The position numbers and the translations under genes are program-made. From Paramecium tetraurelia (lineage: Eukaryota; Ciliophora; Oligohymenophorea; Peniculida; Parameciidae), in contig NW_001799643.1 in assembly GCF_000165425.1 (NCBI RefSeq), positions 90,120 through 154,119 of the forward strand: a DNA stretch of 64,000 nt, written 5' to 3'. This document shows, piece by piece, positions 25,903 to 38,146 of this stretch (position 1 is the stretch's first letter; every line of letters starts with the position of its first letter). The notes below the pieces were generated by a model. It was not told where the DNA came from, searched no databases, and saw nothing but the letters and a program-made list of their open reading frames with translations.

Positions 25903-28900
25903 ATGTATACTGTTTATACGTCATAAAATGGCTCAATTGCTCTTAATAACTGCTTGACTTTGCCCTACGACACTTTATTGAGGGTCGTTCTGTGCTCGAG
26001 AAACATCTTCTCATCCACTCCAGTACTCATCACAAATATTCAACATTCGACTCGTTCTCCCTCGAAGAAAGGTTCTCCAAGGAAACCATAGAAAGGCTAT
26101 AAGAAAATTCTAAGAGGAGATGAAGAAGCCTTATTGCCGATGCCCTTCTACTCCGTCTACGAGCCCTATCGATATAATATATCGAATGATGGAGACTATG
26201 TGTTTGAGATCAAATGTCGGCAATTAGGCCCAAGTTTCCTCAGAATAATCTGGTTAGAATCTAGATGATAGAAAGATTCAGGAAATGGGATAGCCTTTCC
26301 ATTTTTTTAGTGTGGAATCAATTAATGTTTAATCTCAAAGATTTGACCATTTAGACAGTCTTACCAAATTTAGTAAAGAGATGGGATTTGGAAGGGTTTT
26401 AAGCATTTCATTTGTGTCCCATACAGGAAGTATCTCATAGCCTATATGCGATTAAGGATCATTTGAGTATAAAATACTTTCGAGATTTCGAGGAACTACA
26501 TAATTTTATCTAATCGTCTAAAAAGATCTTTTTCATCGATGTAGTGTTGAATCACACTGCGAAGGAGAGTCAATGGTTGGATGATGAAGAATGCGTGTAC
26601 AACGAAAGAACTGTTCCGCAACTAACATCGGCTCTTGAATTGGATTTCGCTTTAGAATAGGTATAGAAATATGAGGATATCGAAAAAGTGATAAAGGCAT
26701 TTAGAATTGAGGAGTACTTCTAGATTGATTTGCGAAAGATAGATTGGATGGAGTTTCAAGTGGAGAATGAGAATGCAAATAGTGATGATGATGATGATGA
26801 TGATGATAATATATTCATGGAATCCAATCAGGAGAAAAATATAAAGTTGATCGAAATGTATTTGTCAAATTTTGGAGTGTCCAGATATGGAGTATCCTTT
26901 AATTTCAGGAGGTTTTAGCAGGAATTAGGAACTCATCAATTGACTGTCAGTCAAATTCTGAAGGCTTTAAAATGTATTAATGAAAAATAATTCAAAAGGG
27001 CCAAGTAATATGAAGCAGAATCTATAGCTAATAATTAAGCGCATTATTAAAAGTATGGGTGTGTTTAGAAGTACTTCTACAAATTGAAGAGTTGGTATGC
27101 TGCCTATAATGGTTATGTGGATAACATTGATCCCGAAGAAGACTTCGTAACCAGCCAAAACTTCCATTATCTCAGACACACTGTCAACAAATGGAATGTA
27201 ATTAAACTACGCTATGGCAACAAACGAGACACTCCACTATTGCTGAATCGAATGAAACAGTACATCTGTCAGATGGCTCGTTATTTTCATGGCATTCGAT
27301 TGGACAATTGTCATGGCACTCCTCTGACAGTTAGCTAATACTTACTGAAACATGCTAGAATGGAGAATCCTAAATTATTGGTGTTTGCTGAATTGTTTGG
27401 TTGCTCATACAAATAGTAAATTAAGTATATGAGTAAATTAGGATTGAATGGATAAGTGGACGAATTATTTTATTGTAGGAACGCATCCGCCATAGTTCAT
27501 AAATTATAAACTTGTGCTTTCATCCCTCAAATCTCAGGACCCTACAGATTAATTTATGATTAAACTCACGACAATTAACCACCAATTGTTTCATCTCAAG
27601 GACCAGGCTATCTCATGTCCTTAGTATCAGCCTTATCCTTCAGTAGCTAATTCAAAGGAACTACCAAATTAGTCGATGAGTTCTATGATAAGCACATTAG
27701 TTGTGTCTATGAAAATCGTTATTACCCTCAAATCAATTAATAACTATACGATATAGAAAAACGACCTATCACTTTCATGTGGAAACACACTCCTCCAATT
27801 TCAAGTAGTTCAAATCAAGGAGCAGCACTTCCAAAAGTAGTTAAATTAAAAGGTTCATTTGATAATTGGTAATAAGAATATTTCCTTTAAAATGATCAAG
27901 AAAACCCTAAATATTTTACTTGTCAGATAGAATTATCACCAGGTGTTTATGAATATAAATACATTATCGATGATGTATGGACAGTAGATGAAAATCAATA
28001 AACGAATCATATGAATAATATAATTGAAATTAAACCCATCAAAGCTTACTCATCATTGACTTTCATTCGGTAACTTACCTAAAATTAAATATCACACACC
28101 TATATGGAGTCTATTCATGAGTAAGTCATGATTATCACCAGATGTCAAGAGGATCATTTATAGAATGAAACAATTGTTATTTGTTTGAGACCCATCATTC
28201 GTAAAATTAAACTGTATTCCAAGATATCAAGTATATTGTATCAATACTCATTCCAATACAGCGGAAAAGAAACTCAGAATCTCGATGACGAGATCAAAGT
28301 CAAAGAGCATTACATAGATGTCACCACTTCCTATGCTAAAATCAACGATGATATTTTATCCATCAATGCTCCCACCTCTTGTGTTATCATTTTGTAATGT
28401 GAACCTATTTTAGAAATACAAAAACTAAACGAGTTCCTGTTGACTCCCTTTAATTGTGATGACGATATGAATCTTCTATATCAACCTTTGATAAATCATT
28501 ATGAAGTACCAGGATGTGGTGTACTCTGCTATTCAGGATTGTATGGAGTATTGAGGTTTATCAATAAGATTGAAACTCTCAAAGACCCATTCATACAACA
28601 CATTCGAGAAGGTGATTGGCTTATCGATTATTTATGCGATAATCATTCTTGTTTGGTACCAATTCTAACAATAATCAAATAACTGCCTTCAGTCTTTAAA
28701 CCCCATTACTTCATTAAATGCATAAAGCATATTGTGCAGAGCATTGAAGACAAATATACTCAACACAGAGAGATTTTCTTTAAATAAATTGATATCTTAT
28801 CCTCTTATTTTACCAACTACGATTTCATTAAAGGCAGAGAAACCTTTATGAGTTTCAAGGGTATTTTGATTTTGACAAGTAAAAATTCATATGTTATTTT

Positions 28901-30110
28901 TAGATAAGGTTGTCGAAGCCAAAGCCTTGATTTTTAAGTATGGTAACCTAATGCAACATGGCCTCATTCCTAATTCATTAAAACCACTCAGATATAACAC
29001 CAGGGACACATGCTTTTGGTGGATCAAGGCCATCCGTGATTATGTAACGTATACTGATGATTTCTCGATCATTAGTTTATTGCAAGAATAAATTCAATGC
29101 ATTTTCCAATCTCATGCAACAGGCATCAAATTTAAGGAGATATATGTAAATGATGACACTGACAAAGAAGTAATTCATTAGTATTTATTATAGGGTCTGG
29201 TTGTGGAGCTTAAACTGGATTCAGAAACTGGTTTCATTATGGGAGGCAACTACAAGAATTGTTTGACTTGGATGGACAAAATGGGATCAGGCACACTAAA
29301 TAAAGGATATCCTGCTGCATCCAGAGATGGTGCCCCTATTGAGTGTACTGCATTGTTAAAAGCATGTCTCGATTTCATTGGGAAGATGCATCAATAGAAC
29401 AAATTTACTTATCCAGGAATTAAATTAATGAATAGGACGGTCACTTGGAGAGCATGGTCGGATTTTATTTGCCAGCATTTTGAAAAGAGCTATTACATTC
29501 CTGTTGATCCCTCCTATTACAGTGAATATTAGGTGATTGAGAAACATGTAAGGAGGAAAGGAATCTATAGAGACATCTTTAGATGTTCAAAACCTAGATC
29601 TGAATATCAATTAAGACCCAATTCTTGTATTGCTATTGCTTTGGCTCCAGAATTGTTTTAAAAAAATCATGTCATACACCATTTAGCATTGATTGAATCC
29701 AATTTGATGAGTCTAAACTCACTTGGCTTAAGCACTCTGGATCCTATTGCAAGTGAATACAGTGGAAAATATATTCAATTGACTGATCGGTTCAATGCCT
29801 AAGATGGATTCTCCATTCACAATGGATCTGAATTTGTATTCTTGCTTGGATATTATCTGAAGGCATTGCTCAAAATTCATAAACAGGATATCAAGAAAGA
29901 AATATTTTATGCCTATCTTGCTCCCATCAAACAACATCTAAAGGAATAGTAAGATATTAATATTTATATTCTAGTTATTCTTTACCAGATTTCACTGATT
30001 ATAATGGACAATTAAGTGAGTTTGCTCAAAAATCCTCTATATTAAGCATTGCACTTTTAAAAGAGGCCATTTTCGATTTAGAGGAATTTAGTTAAAAACT
30101 ATAAAAATGA
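25903..30110 (+). CDS. AGL: glycogen debranching enzyme (AGL) with internal starch-binding-like module
   Basis: 1365 residues after four introns (31, 28, 25, 26 nt; whole number of codons), somewhat shorter than the ~1530 aa human enzyme. The bifunctional family carries a 4-alpha-glucanotransferase (GH13-like) half and an amylo-alpha-1,6-glucosidase half (GH133). Visible marks are FFIDVVLNHTA, VIKLRYGNKRDTP, GIRLDNCHGTPL with the Asp nucleophile and LLVFAELFG with the acid/base Glu. In the second half are REGDWLIDYL, GRETFMSFKG (family WGRDTF), LMQHGLIPN, YNTRDTCFWW, GGNYKNCLTWMDKMG and YQLRPN. Between the halves (about 27.84-28.02 kb) sits a segment not expected in animal AGL: VVKLKGSFDNWQ ... 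SPGVYEYKYIIDDVW, the pattern of a CBM48/AMPK-beta glycogen-binding module. A run of eight Asp lies in the first half. It breaks alpha-1,6 branch points of cytosolic glycogen; GRETF in place of GRDTF should be checked. Confidence 0.92.
26784..26807 (+). repeat. (GAT)8 microsatellite encoding poly-Asp
   Basis: Eight consecutive GAT codons inside the debranching-enzyme gene give an Asp run flanked by Ser and Asn, in a surface-loop-like segment of the glucanotransferase half. Such a run is prone to length variation between strains. Confidence 0.95.
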
Positions 30111-30165
30111 ATATTTGATCATTGCTATTAATAATTAATTTCAATTTAGATTAATGTTGATATAA

Positions 30166-31092
30166 TCAAGACTTTGATTGAGTCATCAATCTTAATTGTT
30201 ATTACAATAGAAAGGTTTCCTCTATCAATGCTTACAAATACTAGTCTTTCAAGTCTTCCTGCTATCTTATTTACTTGTTGAATCTCTCTTGAGCAGCAAC
30301 CATAGACTTGTTTTTCTCATATCTCTTGATGATACTTTCCAAATCTTGGCCTTCAAGTTTGGGCTTTCTAATTATCCCCGTTTCCTTGAAATGAAGGATT
30401 TCTTATTCTAAGTACTTCTTCTGATTGATCAAATTTTATATTTATCTAAATACATTTGAAATGCTCTATACTTATCTTTTGATGAGTTTTATTAATTCAA
30501 AGAGGATTTATGAAAAGGCTCATAGGATATTTTCTTAACATTAACTAATGTAGATTTGCCAATCAACAATTGATCGCCTACATAATCATGGCCTTCAAAT
30601 TTATGGGGTATTATTATTTTAGCTTATTTCATTGTTGATAACTTTTATTTCATTTGCTCATGCAACTCTATATTTTATTTTTTTAATTCTTCAATAACCT
30701 TCTATAATTCCTTTATTTATTCTATTGCTGGACCCAAACTCTCTTCTAAATTACTAATTCCTTAATTAGATTTGCTATTTATAATATTAAAAACTAACTG
30801 TTAATTTGACTTTTATTGTGTATTTTAATCATTTAATTTATCATTTGCTTTATTTGATGCAATGGCTTTAGTGATTTATGAATATGTTATTGGTTCTTTC
30901 TCATATATCTCCAATCTAATTTTCAATGTTTTATTGTGCGATAATAGTACTCTTAATTCAAAGTGATAATCATATATAAATACCATCACTTAAATGTTTG
31001 ATATACATTTAGGAATGACTGAGGGGATCTGATGCTTATTTAATTTCATTAATCCAATCAGAAGAGATTGTTAGTTGCTTTTGTTTATTCAT
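30166..31092 (-). CDS. coiled-coil protein of unknown function
   Basis: 289 residues after two introns (31 nt with a GTC donor, 26 nt). The N-terminal third contains a short beta-like block (VFIYDYHFELRVLLSHNKT). From about residue 100 the protein is a Gln/Glu/Lys-rich coiled coil (QIKELQKVIEELKKQNIEL), followed by a basic segment (HKFEGHDYVGDQLLIGK) and a second coiled coil to the C terminus (EGQDLESIIKRYEKNKS). No catalytic motif is seen. It converges on the debranching enzyme gene with 55 bp between the stops. I do not recognise the family; a structural cytoskeletal or ciliary role is only a guess from composition. Confidence 0.65.
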
Positions 31093-31929
31093 AAATAAAA
31101 TAATAAATTGTTATTAGTTCAGAAAAATAAAATTTCCTATAATGTATTTAATGATTGATTAAAAAAATATAAGGAAAAGCTCTCAAGTATTATATTATAT
31201 ATTGCCCTCATAGCTATATTGAATAGTAAAAGAATCAATTACAATATAGCCAATATTATAATTATACTGATATATTTTAAACAAGTTTACAGAGTTTATA
31301 AATATTCAAAGTAATCTTTTAAAATATTGAAATTAGACTAATATATATTGTATTTCTCATTAATATAATGGCAGAACACATAATACGAAATGATTTTTGA
31401 GAATAAATTGAAAATAAAAAGAGAACTTATAAAATATCGAATTTTAAATATTTTCTAAAATATATTTATGTCTCTTTACCATTCATGATCCCTCCCTTCT
31501 TTATGAAATGCATGTATCTCGCTCAAAATTCAAAGATCGAATAAAAAGCTTAGAAACAGTATTTTCCTAAAAATTCAAACTGAATTAATCAATTATTTTA
31601 TAAAGAATTTTATCTGAAACTTACAAAGTTATCTTAGAGTACTTATTCAAAAAAGCAAAGAGAAACAATTTGATTAAGATATAAATTAGTTTTGAAGTTT
31701 GTAATATGGTGAATCAATCTTCTAAATTTGAACTAGTACTGTTTTCGTACGAGTTCCTATTTTCATAGTAATATACAATTGTTTATGATAAAATAGATCG
31801 TATGATTTTAAAATCTTGATTGGTTGTGTATTATTTGTAAATACTTGAGATTCTTGACTTTCTGGCTGTTGTAATTTAGTTATCATCGCAGAGTTACTCT
31901 ATGATCTTTAATTAATACATTAATAAAAT
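31093..31929. other. 837-bp AT-rich intergenic region
   Basis: It lies between two divergent gene starts. I see no open frame longer than about 40 codons with a start, no RNA gene and no repeat family. One short frame (MVNQSSKFELVLFS at about 31708) ends after 37 codons and is not called. Confidence 0.4.
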
Positions 31930-32954
31930 ATGCTTCTTGACATAATATTACTTTTAAGTTCTTCTACATTTGCTCTTCTCTTTTAAGTTGACGAACTGGG
32001 AGAATCGATACATGATAGTGCCAAATTGTTTATATTAGGAACACTTATTACGGAATTCCCATGGATGCTGATAGGAATAATCTCTTTTTTATGGATTAAG
32101 GAGGGTTTCAAAACTAAGGATGGTCATTAACAAGAAAAACATCAAGCAAACCCTGCAGTTATTATACATCATGCGAGGGAAGGAGCGACGGCCACCTCGG
32201 CAGAATATGTACAACCGGTCATTGAGGCCGTATAAATCTTTGACTATGTTACTGGAGAAAGCCAATATGCTATCATACAGAAAACTGAGAAGAGCTTATT
32301 GACTCAATTAGGAGTTACGTTGAAGAATACAATATTGTTGGAGAAGGGGAGACCACAGGATGCAAGTTGTAATTCCAAATTAATCTCGCATATTGATCAA
32401 TAAAAGAGAGCCAATAATTAGAATATATCTATTATTTACGAGGACAACAGTGAGTATCAACAAAACCAGATTAAGCCTCATGTTTCCATTCCATTCAAAA
32501 TGGGGGATTTTGATAAATAGATGGGGGAAATAATTCAGGCAGAAATATTGTCAGGGGAATATTCGGTCGAGAACAAAGTAGTTCATACAAAATTAAAGTA
32601 TGAACAGGCTTTGATTTCAATTTTAATAAGTATCAATCAAAATATTACAATTAAGTCTCGGTAATTCCACAAGTTGAAGGTTTGATTTTCAGGTTTTTTA
32701 ACTCACTTCTATTCGGAGTTGTCCTTCATTCAGCAGTGCAAAGAAAAAGTTTACTCACGTTTTCTCATTTAATATACTTGATTATTCTATTAACAAGTTG
32801 TGTAGTTGCCTATATATTTGGATATTATTATCAATCTATCAATATTAGACAATTCCTTTTGGGAGGTCTATTATGGTCATTTCAACATGTCAACCCAAAC
32901 TTATGTTTACTAGTATTTCCTATACCAACATTACTGTTTTTTGCAGGCTTATGA
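31930..32954 (+). CDS. multi-pass membrane protein of unknown function
   Basis: 330 residues with one 32-nt intron (GTAATTCC...TTTTCAG near 32661). The N terminus looks like a signal peptide or anchor (LLDIILLLSSSTFALLF), followed by a second hydrophobic segment (WMLIGIISFLWI). A soluble region of about 150 residues follows, and then a strongly hydrophobic C-terminal block with two or three membrane spans (LIYLIILLTSCVVAYIFGYY, LLVFPIPTLLFFAGL). The soluble region has beta-like character, for example VQIFDYVTGESQYAIIQKT. No known domain is recognised. The stop TGA is at 32952-32954. Composition and codon use match its neighbours. Confidence 0.65.
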
Positions 32955-33175
32955 ATTTCAATTCAATTAAAATATTAAATTGCTCAGACTTGATGTATAT
33001 TTATATGTATATCGAGTTTTATATAGATATTTAAACTCCATAATTTCAATATTTTTTTGATATAATATCTCATATATATGTATGTATATGTAGAGAAGGA
33101 ATTATTGTTTAATTAGTTTTTAGAATATATAATGAAAGATATTGAAATATAAATGTTGTAAATTTAACGATTTGA

Positions 33176-33972
33176 TCAACATTTAAATTGAATTAACACG
33201 GAATCACCTAATTTGATCCAATTTTGCAGTCCTTTCTAAAATTCTGATAAATTTAATGAGATGTTATTTAAATTAAATGTTGTATCAATAGAATTGACAA
33301 TGTAAACATTTTTATATGTTGGCGTTTGTCTTAGAATTTCCAAACCTCAAATAATGAATACGAACTACTTTCTAAAATATAGGTTGCCTTTTCCAATAAT
33401 TGATAATCATTAGTAGATTTAGCTAATTTGATAACATCATATGCTCTTGATTATTTGTCCATCCAAATTTATTCTTAGGTATCAATGTTATTAACTTAGA
33501 TTTCATAATGTTGATTAATCAAATTGATAACTTCATCCTTTCTTTACTTAATCAATTTGAAAATGAGGGCAAAAGTTTATTCAACTTCCTTTAACACTTT
33601 TTGTTTTGATTCCTCGAATGTTAGTTTTGTATGTCTAATGTCTACAAGAACAGTTTCTGTTTTTTCTAATCTCAAGATTCCTATTTTGAATATACTAAAG
33701 AGAGCAATTACCATCTTTCGCAGCCTGATCCATAGATGATCGAATAACTTTGGTAGCTTTGTCCATCTAATCAACCAGATGTCCTTTGTGATCTCCAAAC
33801 ATCAAACAAGTCGGACAAATAAGACTAGATAAATACAATGGGAATACACATGACAAGAAGTGCAGAAGGCTTCTAGTTGTCTTTTATGAACTGTGCACTC
33901 TCCAACTCTGAGAGTATCTTCACTATTGAGTTGCTTAGTGGATGGTCCTGATTTGAGTTATTCTGATATCAT
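33176..33972 (-). CDS. B-box zinc-finger protein
   Basis: 239 residues after three introns (23, 31, 23 nt; whole number of codons). Near the N terminus is a B-box: ECTVHKRQLEAFCTSC, then ICPTCLMFGDHKGH after a 23-nt intron. This gives C-x2-H, C-x2-C, C-x2-C and H-x2-H zinc ligands. A coiled-coil-like region follows (EESKQKVLKEVE) and then an alpha/beta C terminus (IDTTFNLNNISLNLSEFQK). No RING finger precedes it, so it is not a full TRIM ubiquitin ligase. Ciliates have many short B-box plus coiled-coil proteins, mostly uncharacterised; they probably act as protein-interaction scaffolds. Stop at 33176. Confidence 0.75.
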
Positions 33973-34104
33973 ATAAATTTTATTAATATCTAAAAGTGAA
34001 ATCACACATTCAAATTAAAAGTTTGTTTGACAAATAAGTGACTAGAGTTGGCATTATATGTTGAATGATTAATGTATTTAAATGTACGATATGTTATAAT
34101 AACT

Positions 34105-34516
34105 TCACAATCCCTTAATTTTATCTTCGACGAATTGTTTTTCATTTTCACTAACTTCAATTGCAAAATGTTTGAGTGCAACAGATGAACACTTTCTTGA
34201 TTTGATCTTTTTAGTTTTAGTAAGGAATTTAGAAATACCAATCCATTCTCCCAACAAAGCTCCTTTTTCTACTTTCCAAACAGGGATTTAGAATTATTTA
34301 GCCAAAGCAACAATCAATTTCTTGTATGTGTCTTCAGTGCAATCATCAGCCAAAACCACGAATTTTGCCTAGAATGAAGAGTATTCATACTTGTTTGCTT
34401 TCAATGGCTTTGCACACTTCGTGGACTCCCTTAGCCAACAATCCTCTATGTAATGATGTTTAAACAACTCTCTTTAAGGTTGTGAGTTCTTCTGATAATT
34501 ACTCGACTTCTGCCAT
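34105..34516 (-). CDS. RPS12: 40S ribosomal protein eS12
   Basis: 129 residues with one 22-nt intron (GTATGAATACTC...TCTAG). The L7Ae-like fold of eS12 is readable throughout: LKRVVQTSLHRGLLAKGVHE, CKAIESKQAKFVVLADDC (typical eS12 K-x-A-x-CVLA block, made only after splicing), YKKLIVALAKQF, and GALLGEWIGISK (family KLGEWVGL). Length matches the usual 130-145 residues. It is a component of the small ribosomal subunit, at the beak. The start is MAEVEQLSEEL. Expect high expression. Confidence 0.92.
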
Positions 34517-34626
34517 AATAAATAATTTAAATCTTATTTAAATTAAGAAACTCTCTCTTATGAAATATTACAAAGTAAAGTAAAAAATATACAATCACAA
34601 TTATTTTCATTTCTATTGAAGCTATT

Positions 34627-35950
34627 TCACACCAATATAACTTAAGAGTTGTAGTGAATGTCTTTAACTAATTAAAACTTTAATTCATCAGAATGTTTGA
34701 TTCTAATAGTGCAGATAGGATGATCCAAATCCTAAAGTATTCTCATCTTGAACCTCAGAGATTGTCTTAATTCTTCTTTCTTCTATAATACTTTGAGTTG
34801 ATGTTCCTTCTTCTATTTCTCAAATCTAATCTTCTAACATTCCTTCCTTTGTTAATCAATTAAGGATTCCTGTTTTTGATTGATCTTTTGATAATGAGCA
34901 TAAAAGTGATCAAAGTTTGCTCTAACTCCATCAAAGATCGAGGCTCTATTCCGATCAACTAGCATCAGTTTAACCTTTTTTTTATTCTTCTTCGTTCTAT
35001 CAGCAATCATTAAGGTTCTATTGTTGGTTGTGTAAATGAGTGATTTGTTCAGTTGATGAACACCCAACTTGGTGTATGTATCGACATCCCAACTCGATAG
35101 CATCGTTGGATTCTTAGGCCAAATCACGCCCTTATCCTTTGTTAGTTGATATTGTTCATCCATAAAGTCAATGAGATCTGGTGATAAGGACATCGGACAA
35201 AACTGATAGGAACACTCGTTGTTGGAACATGATTCAAAATACCTTGTTTCTGTTGTCTCTCTATTATTCCAATAGGTCTTCTGATTTGTAAAAACACTTC
35301 AGCTCCTTTAAGTTGCCAAATAAATCATTGCAATTATTGAATGTATTTACAAAGTTAAACTCCTCTTCTTTGATTAACTGCAATTTCAGCAACTCTCTCT
35401 ATTTTACTTGTCTCAGCAAATTAAGTGCAATCAAGTTCTCATTCAATAGGATTTCCCTTGCAACATCAATACTTTGTATATCCATGTGCTTCTATCGTTT
35501 TTACTTATAGGCCTTGCTAGGTCTAAAAGCCACATTCATTCGATAACTAAAATTGCTATAATAAATTTACTCATTCTCTTGAGCACGCATGAAGACTCTC
35601 AAAAGTGGCCTCTATAGTCTTTCAACTTTTTTATTATAATAGGTTTCATCATATTCCAATGTATTGAGTAACGAATATTGTTTAGAATAATTACGATTAG
35701 TATTCAGATGACGCCTAAGATCCAATTGCTGCATTACTTTGGGGTCAATGCCAGCTTCCAAATCTTCTTCATCGCAAGAGTACTCGTTTTCATCAGGGTA
35801 CACTATATTGGTGTGAATGTAAACAGTAGGCAATTTGAGTGCGGCCTAAGCAACAGTTGAAATAGTCACATAATTGGGTACTTCAATTTGTTTACAGGGA
35901 ATTGGCTATGTAGGATTGTAATGAGTACTTCCAACTGTTCGTAATCCCAT
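34627..35950 (-). CDS. Enhancer-of-polycomb-like protein (EPL1/EPC family, tentative)
   Basis: About 427 residues if a 40-nt intron (GTATTTTG...TATCAG near 35200-35240) is removed, which gives an exact codon count. The N terminus (MGLRTVGSTHYNPTQPI, VPNYVTI) and the acidic YSCDEEDLEAG align loosely with the EPcA region. The more telling block is VAFRPSKAYKQKRQKHMD followed by a helical stretch ending LLRQVKQRELLK. This parallels the YVAFRRR...RKNRK...LEMIKRREK basic-helix segment of EPC proteins. The C-terminal half has a basic stretch (ADRTKKNKKKVKLML) and a charged coiled coil. EPC/Epl1 anchors the Piccolo module of the NuA4 histone acetyltransferase in the nucleus. The protein is much shorter than animal EPC1, as in other protists. 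Alternative: an unrelated basic nuclear protein. Confidence 0.5.
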
Positions 35951-36163
35951 TTTTCCTTCTTTACAAAAACCACATTCGGATCAATGTTCTTCATTATTTT
36001 TAAGATTTAATTTTGTTTAATTTATACGCTTAAAGACAAAGAAGCACAATTCAAAAAGAGAATATCACATACATTTTATAGCCAAGAGAATATTACTGAT
36101 CAAATATCCAACTATAAATAGTACTCTCTCCTTAATTGAATGACATATTATTAATTTATTAAA

Positions 36164-37337
36164 ATGTTTACAACAAGATTTGTCTATAGATTTGCTAAAT
36201 CTGTACCTGTGGTCGATGTTACAGCCTTCCTTACCAAAAAGGGGGACACCTCTGCCCAATGTGCCCAGGTAGCAGAAGCTCTCCACAATTACGGAGCCAT
36301 TTGCATCAAGGATCCAAGAGTTAACGATCGTCATAATGTCGACTTTTTGGATATGATGGAAAAGTATTTTGAATCAAGAGCTGCCAAATTCTATAACAAT
36401 GAACAAGTATTCACATGCTTTTAATTCAAGGTCGAAGATATCTTCCCGAACTACGCATATTAAGTTGGAGCTACACCAGAGTTCGTCGAAAAGGCAAGAA
36501 CACACAAAAATGTTGTCAAATAATACACCAAAGAAAATGAGGCTTTGACTCCATAACCAGCTCCCTATGTAATTTTTTCATCCCTATTCCCAGGATGCCA
36601 AGTGGAGATTCTTTTGGCCCATCGATGACTCAGGCAAAAGACCCAAGGATGAAGAGTATTATACTTTCACTTATATTATCATAGTTTCCAACCCCCAAGA
36701 TTCAGACCCAAAGATGTTCCTTAGTTTGGAGAACGCATGGAATAATGGGGCAAGATGATGATCAATGGATGCTTGACAGTCGCTGAGATGGCTGCTATAG
36801 GTATGAGCATTCCAGCCGACTCGTTTACAAGTAGAATGTAAAATGGACCTCATTTACTTGCTCCAACTGGTTCCGATTTGGATAGACACAAGCCAGGTAC
36901 CATTTTTGCAGGATTTCATTACGATTTGAATTTCCTCACCATTCATGGTAAGAGTCGCTATCCTGGCTTGTATGTTTGGTTAAGAAATGGAGAGAGAATC
37001 TCAGTTGCTGTCCCAGAAGGCCACTTGCTCCTCTAAGCTGGTGCTCAATTTGATTTGCTTACTGGTGGCTATGTGACTTGTGGATATCATGAAGTATTTT
37101 TTTACAATATCTCCTCAGGTCATTTACACAGAAGAAGCCAAAAAAAAATATGAAGAAAATAAGAAGGCTGGAAAAAGTACATGGAGAGTCTCCTCAACTC
37201 TGTTTTCACATATTAATTCTGATGTCACTCTCCAACCATTGGATAAATTTGCCAAAACAGGATTGTCACCTAAATATAAGCCAATTAAGGCATTTGACCA
37301 AGTCTAACAAGAATTAGAAGCCATCAAATTAAAGTGA
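36164..37337 (+). CDS. 2-oxoglutarate/Fe(II)-dependent oxygenase (isopenicillin N synthase-like)
   Basis: 356 residues after four introns (24, 25, 29, 25 nt; exact codon count). N terminus VPVVDVTAFL, then a DIOX_N-like helical part (AEALHNYGAICIKDPRV). The double-stranded beta-helix core has FAGFHYDLNFLTIHG, with the His-x-Asp iron ligands HYD, and the distal His in TCGYHEV; GLYVWLRNGERI lies between. The usual R-x-S 2-oxoglutarate anchor after the distal His is not obvious; R-V-S occurs in STWRVSSTLFSH about 30 residues later. Overall layout is that of the IPNS/flavone-synthase-type soluble oxygenases. The first ~10 residues are basic and hydroxylated (MFTTRFVYRFAKS), which could be a mitochondrial presequence. 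Substrate unknown. Confidence 0.78.
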
Positions 37338-38146
37338 TAATGAATATTCAAAAAATTTTTATATGGAAATAAAATTTATGAATATATATCGAATTTTAAA
37401 ACACGCAGTTTTAATCATCAATTCTTTATTGGTTATTTTCAATAACGATATTTAACTATCACTAGCTTAGATCAATATTTATTAATAAAAGATACTTGAA
37501 TATATTAATTATTTATTCAGCATTAATAATCAATAAAATAAAAAAGTATAAGCGATAATAAAATTCTCCTACCTAATTGATCTATTTGTGAATCAAAAAC
37601 AAAAAATAATGATCATAGACTATTAAATAATTAGAGACGTTTGGATTATTCTTTTTAAAAGTAAATTGAGATACAAAGATTTTGCAATATATTTATAATG
37701 CACATTATTTCAACAAAGAGAAAAAGAAAAATTAATTGTTATTTAATGAATTTTATCTTTGAAAGAAAAAACGTATCCAATTTATGTATGATTATAAATT
37801 ATTTTAGAAATGCAACCAATAATATAAAGTAATAAATCAAGATAGAATTTATAAACTTTAATTTTTGGTTGTAGTAGAATGTTACATTATTTCTTCATTT
37901 AAGTCCATAATAGAAAAAACAATTCCTATTCATTTGATAATATATAGGAGTATGCGAAAATAATAACCTATTCAATAAGTAAAATTAATTTGTTAGTCTA
38001 TCAATAAACTTACCAAAAACTAAAAAATTAGTAATATCGATCAAATATTAGAATATAAGAAAATACAGACAGTAGCTAAACAAGTTCTATTACTAATAAT
38101 TAGATTAATTATTTATATCTAAACTTTTTTATAATATAAACTTTTA
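37338..38146. other. 809-bp AT-rich intergenic region
   Basis: It sits between the convergent ends of the 2OG oxygenase and the AIMP1-like gene. It is about 80% AT with long A/T runs. I found no gene-like frame, no RNA gene and no clear repeat. It is unusually long for a 3'-3' gap here, where other convergent pairs are separated by 34-86 bp. Confidence 0.4.

Noticed and set aside
25935-26125. Alternative frame over the start of the debranching enzyme (LLDFALRHFIEGRSVLEKH)
   Set aside because: It looks protein-like but ends in TGA, while the frame from ATG 25903 continues into the conserved enzyme.
33000-33120. TATATGTA-rich patch as a telomere or repeat element
   Set aside because: It is irregular AT-rich sequence, unlike the G4T2/G3T3 telomeric repeats expected in Paramecium.
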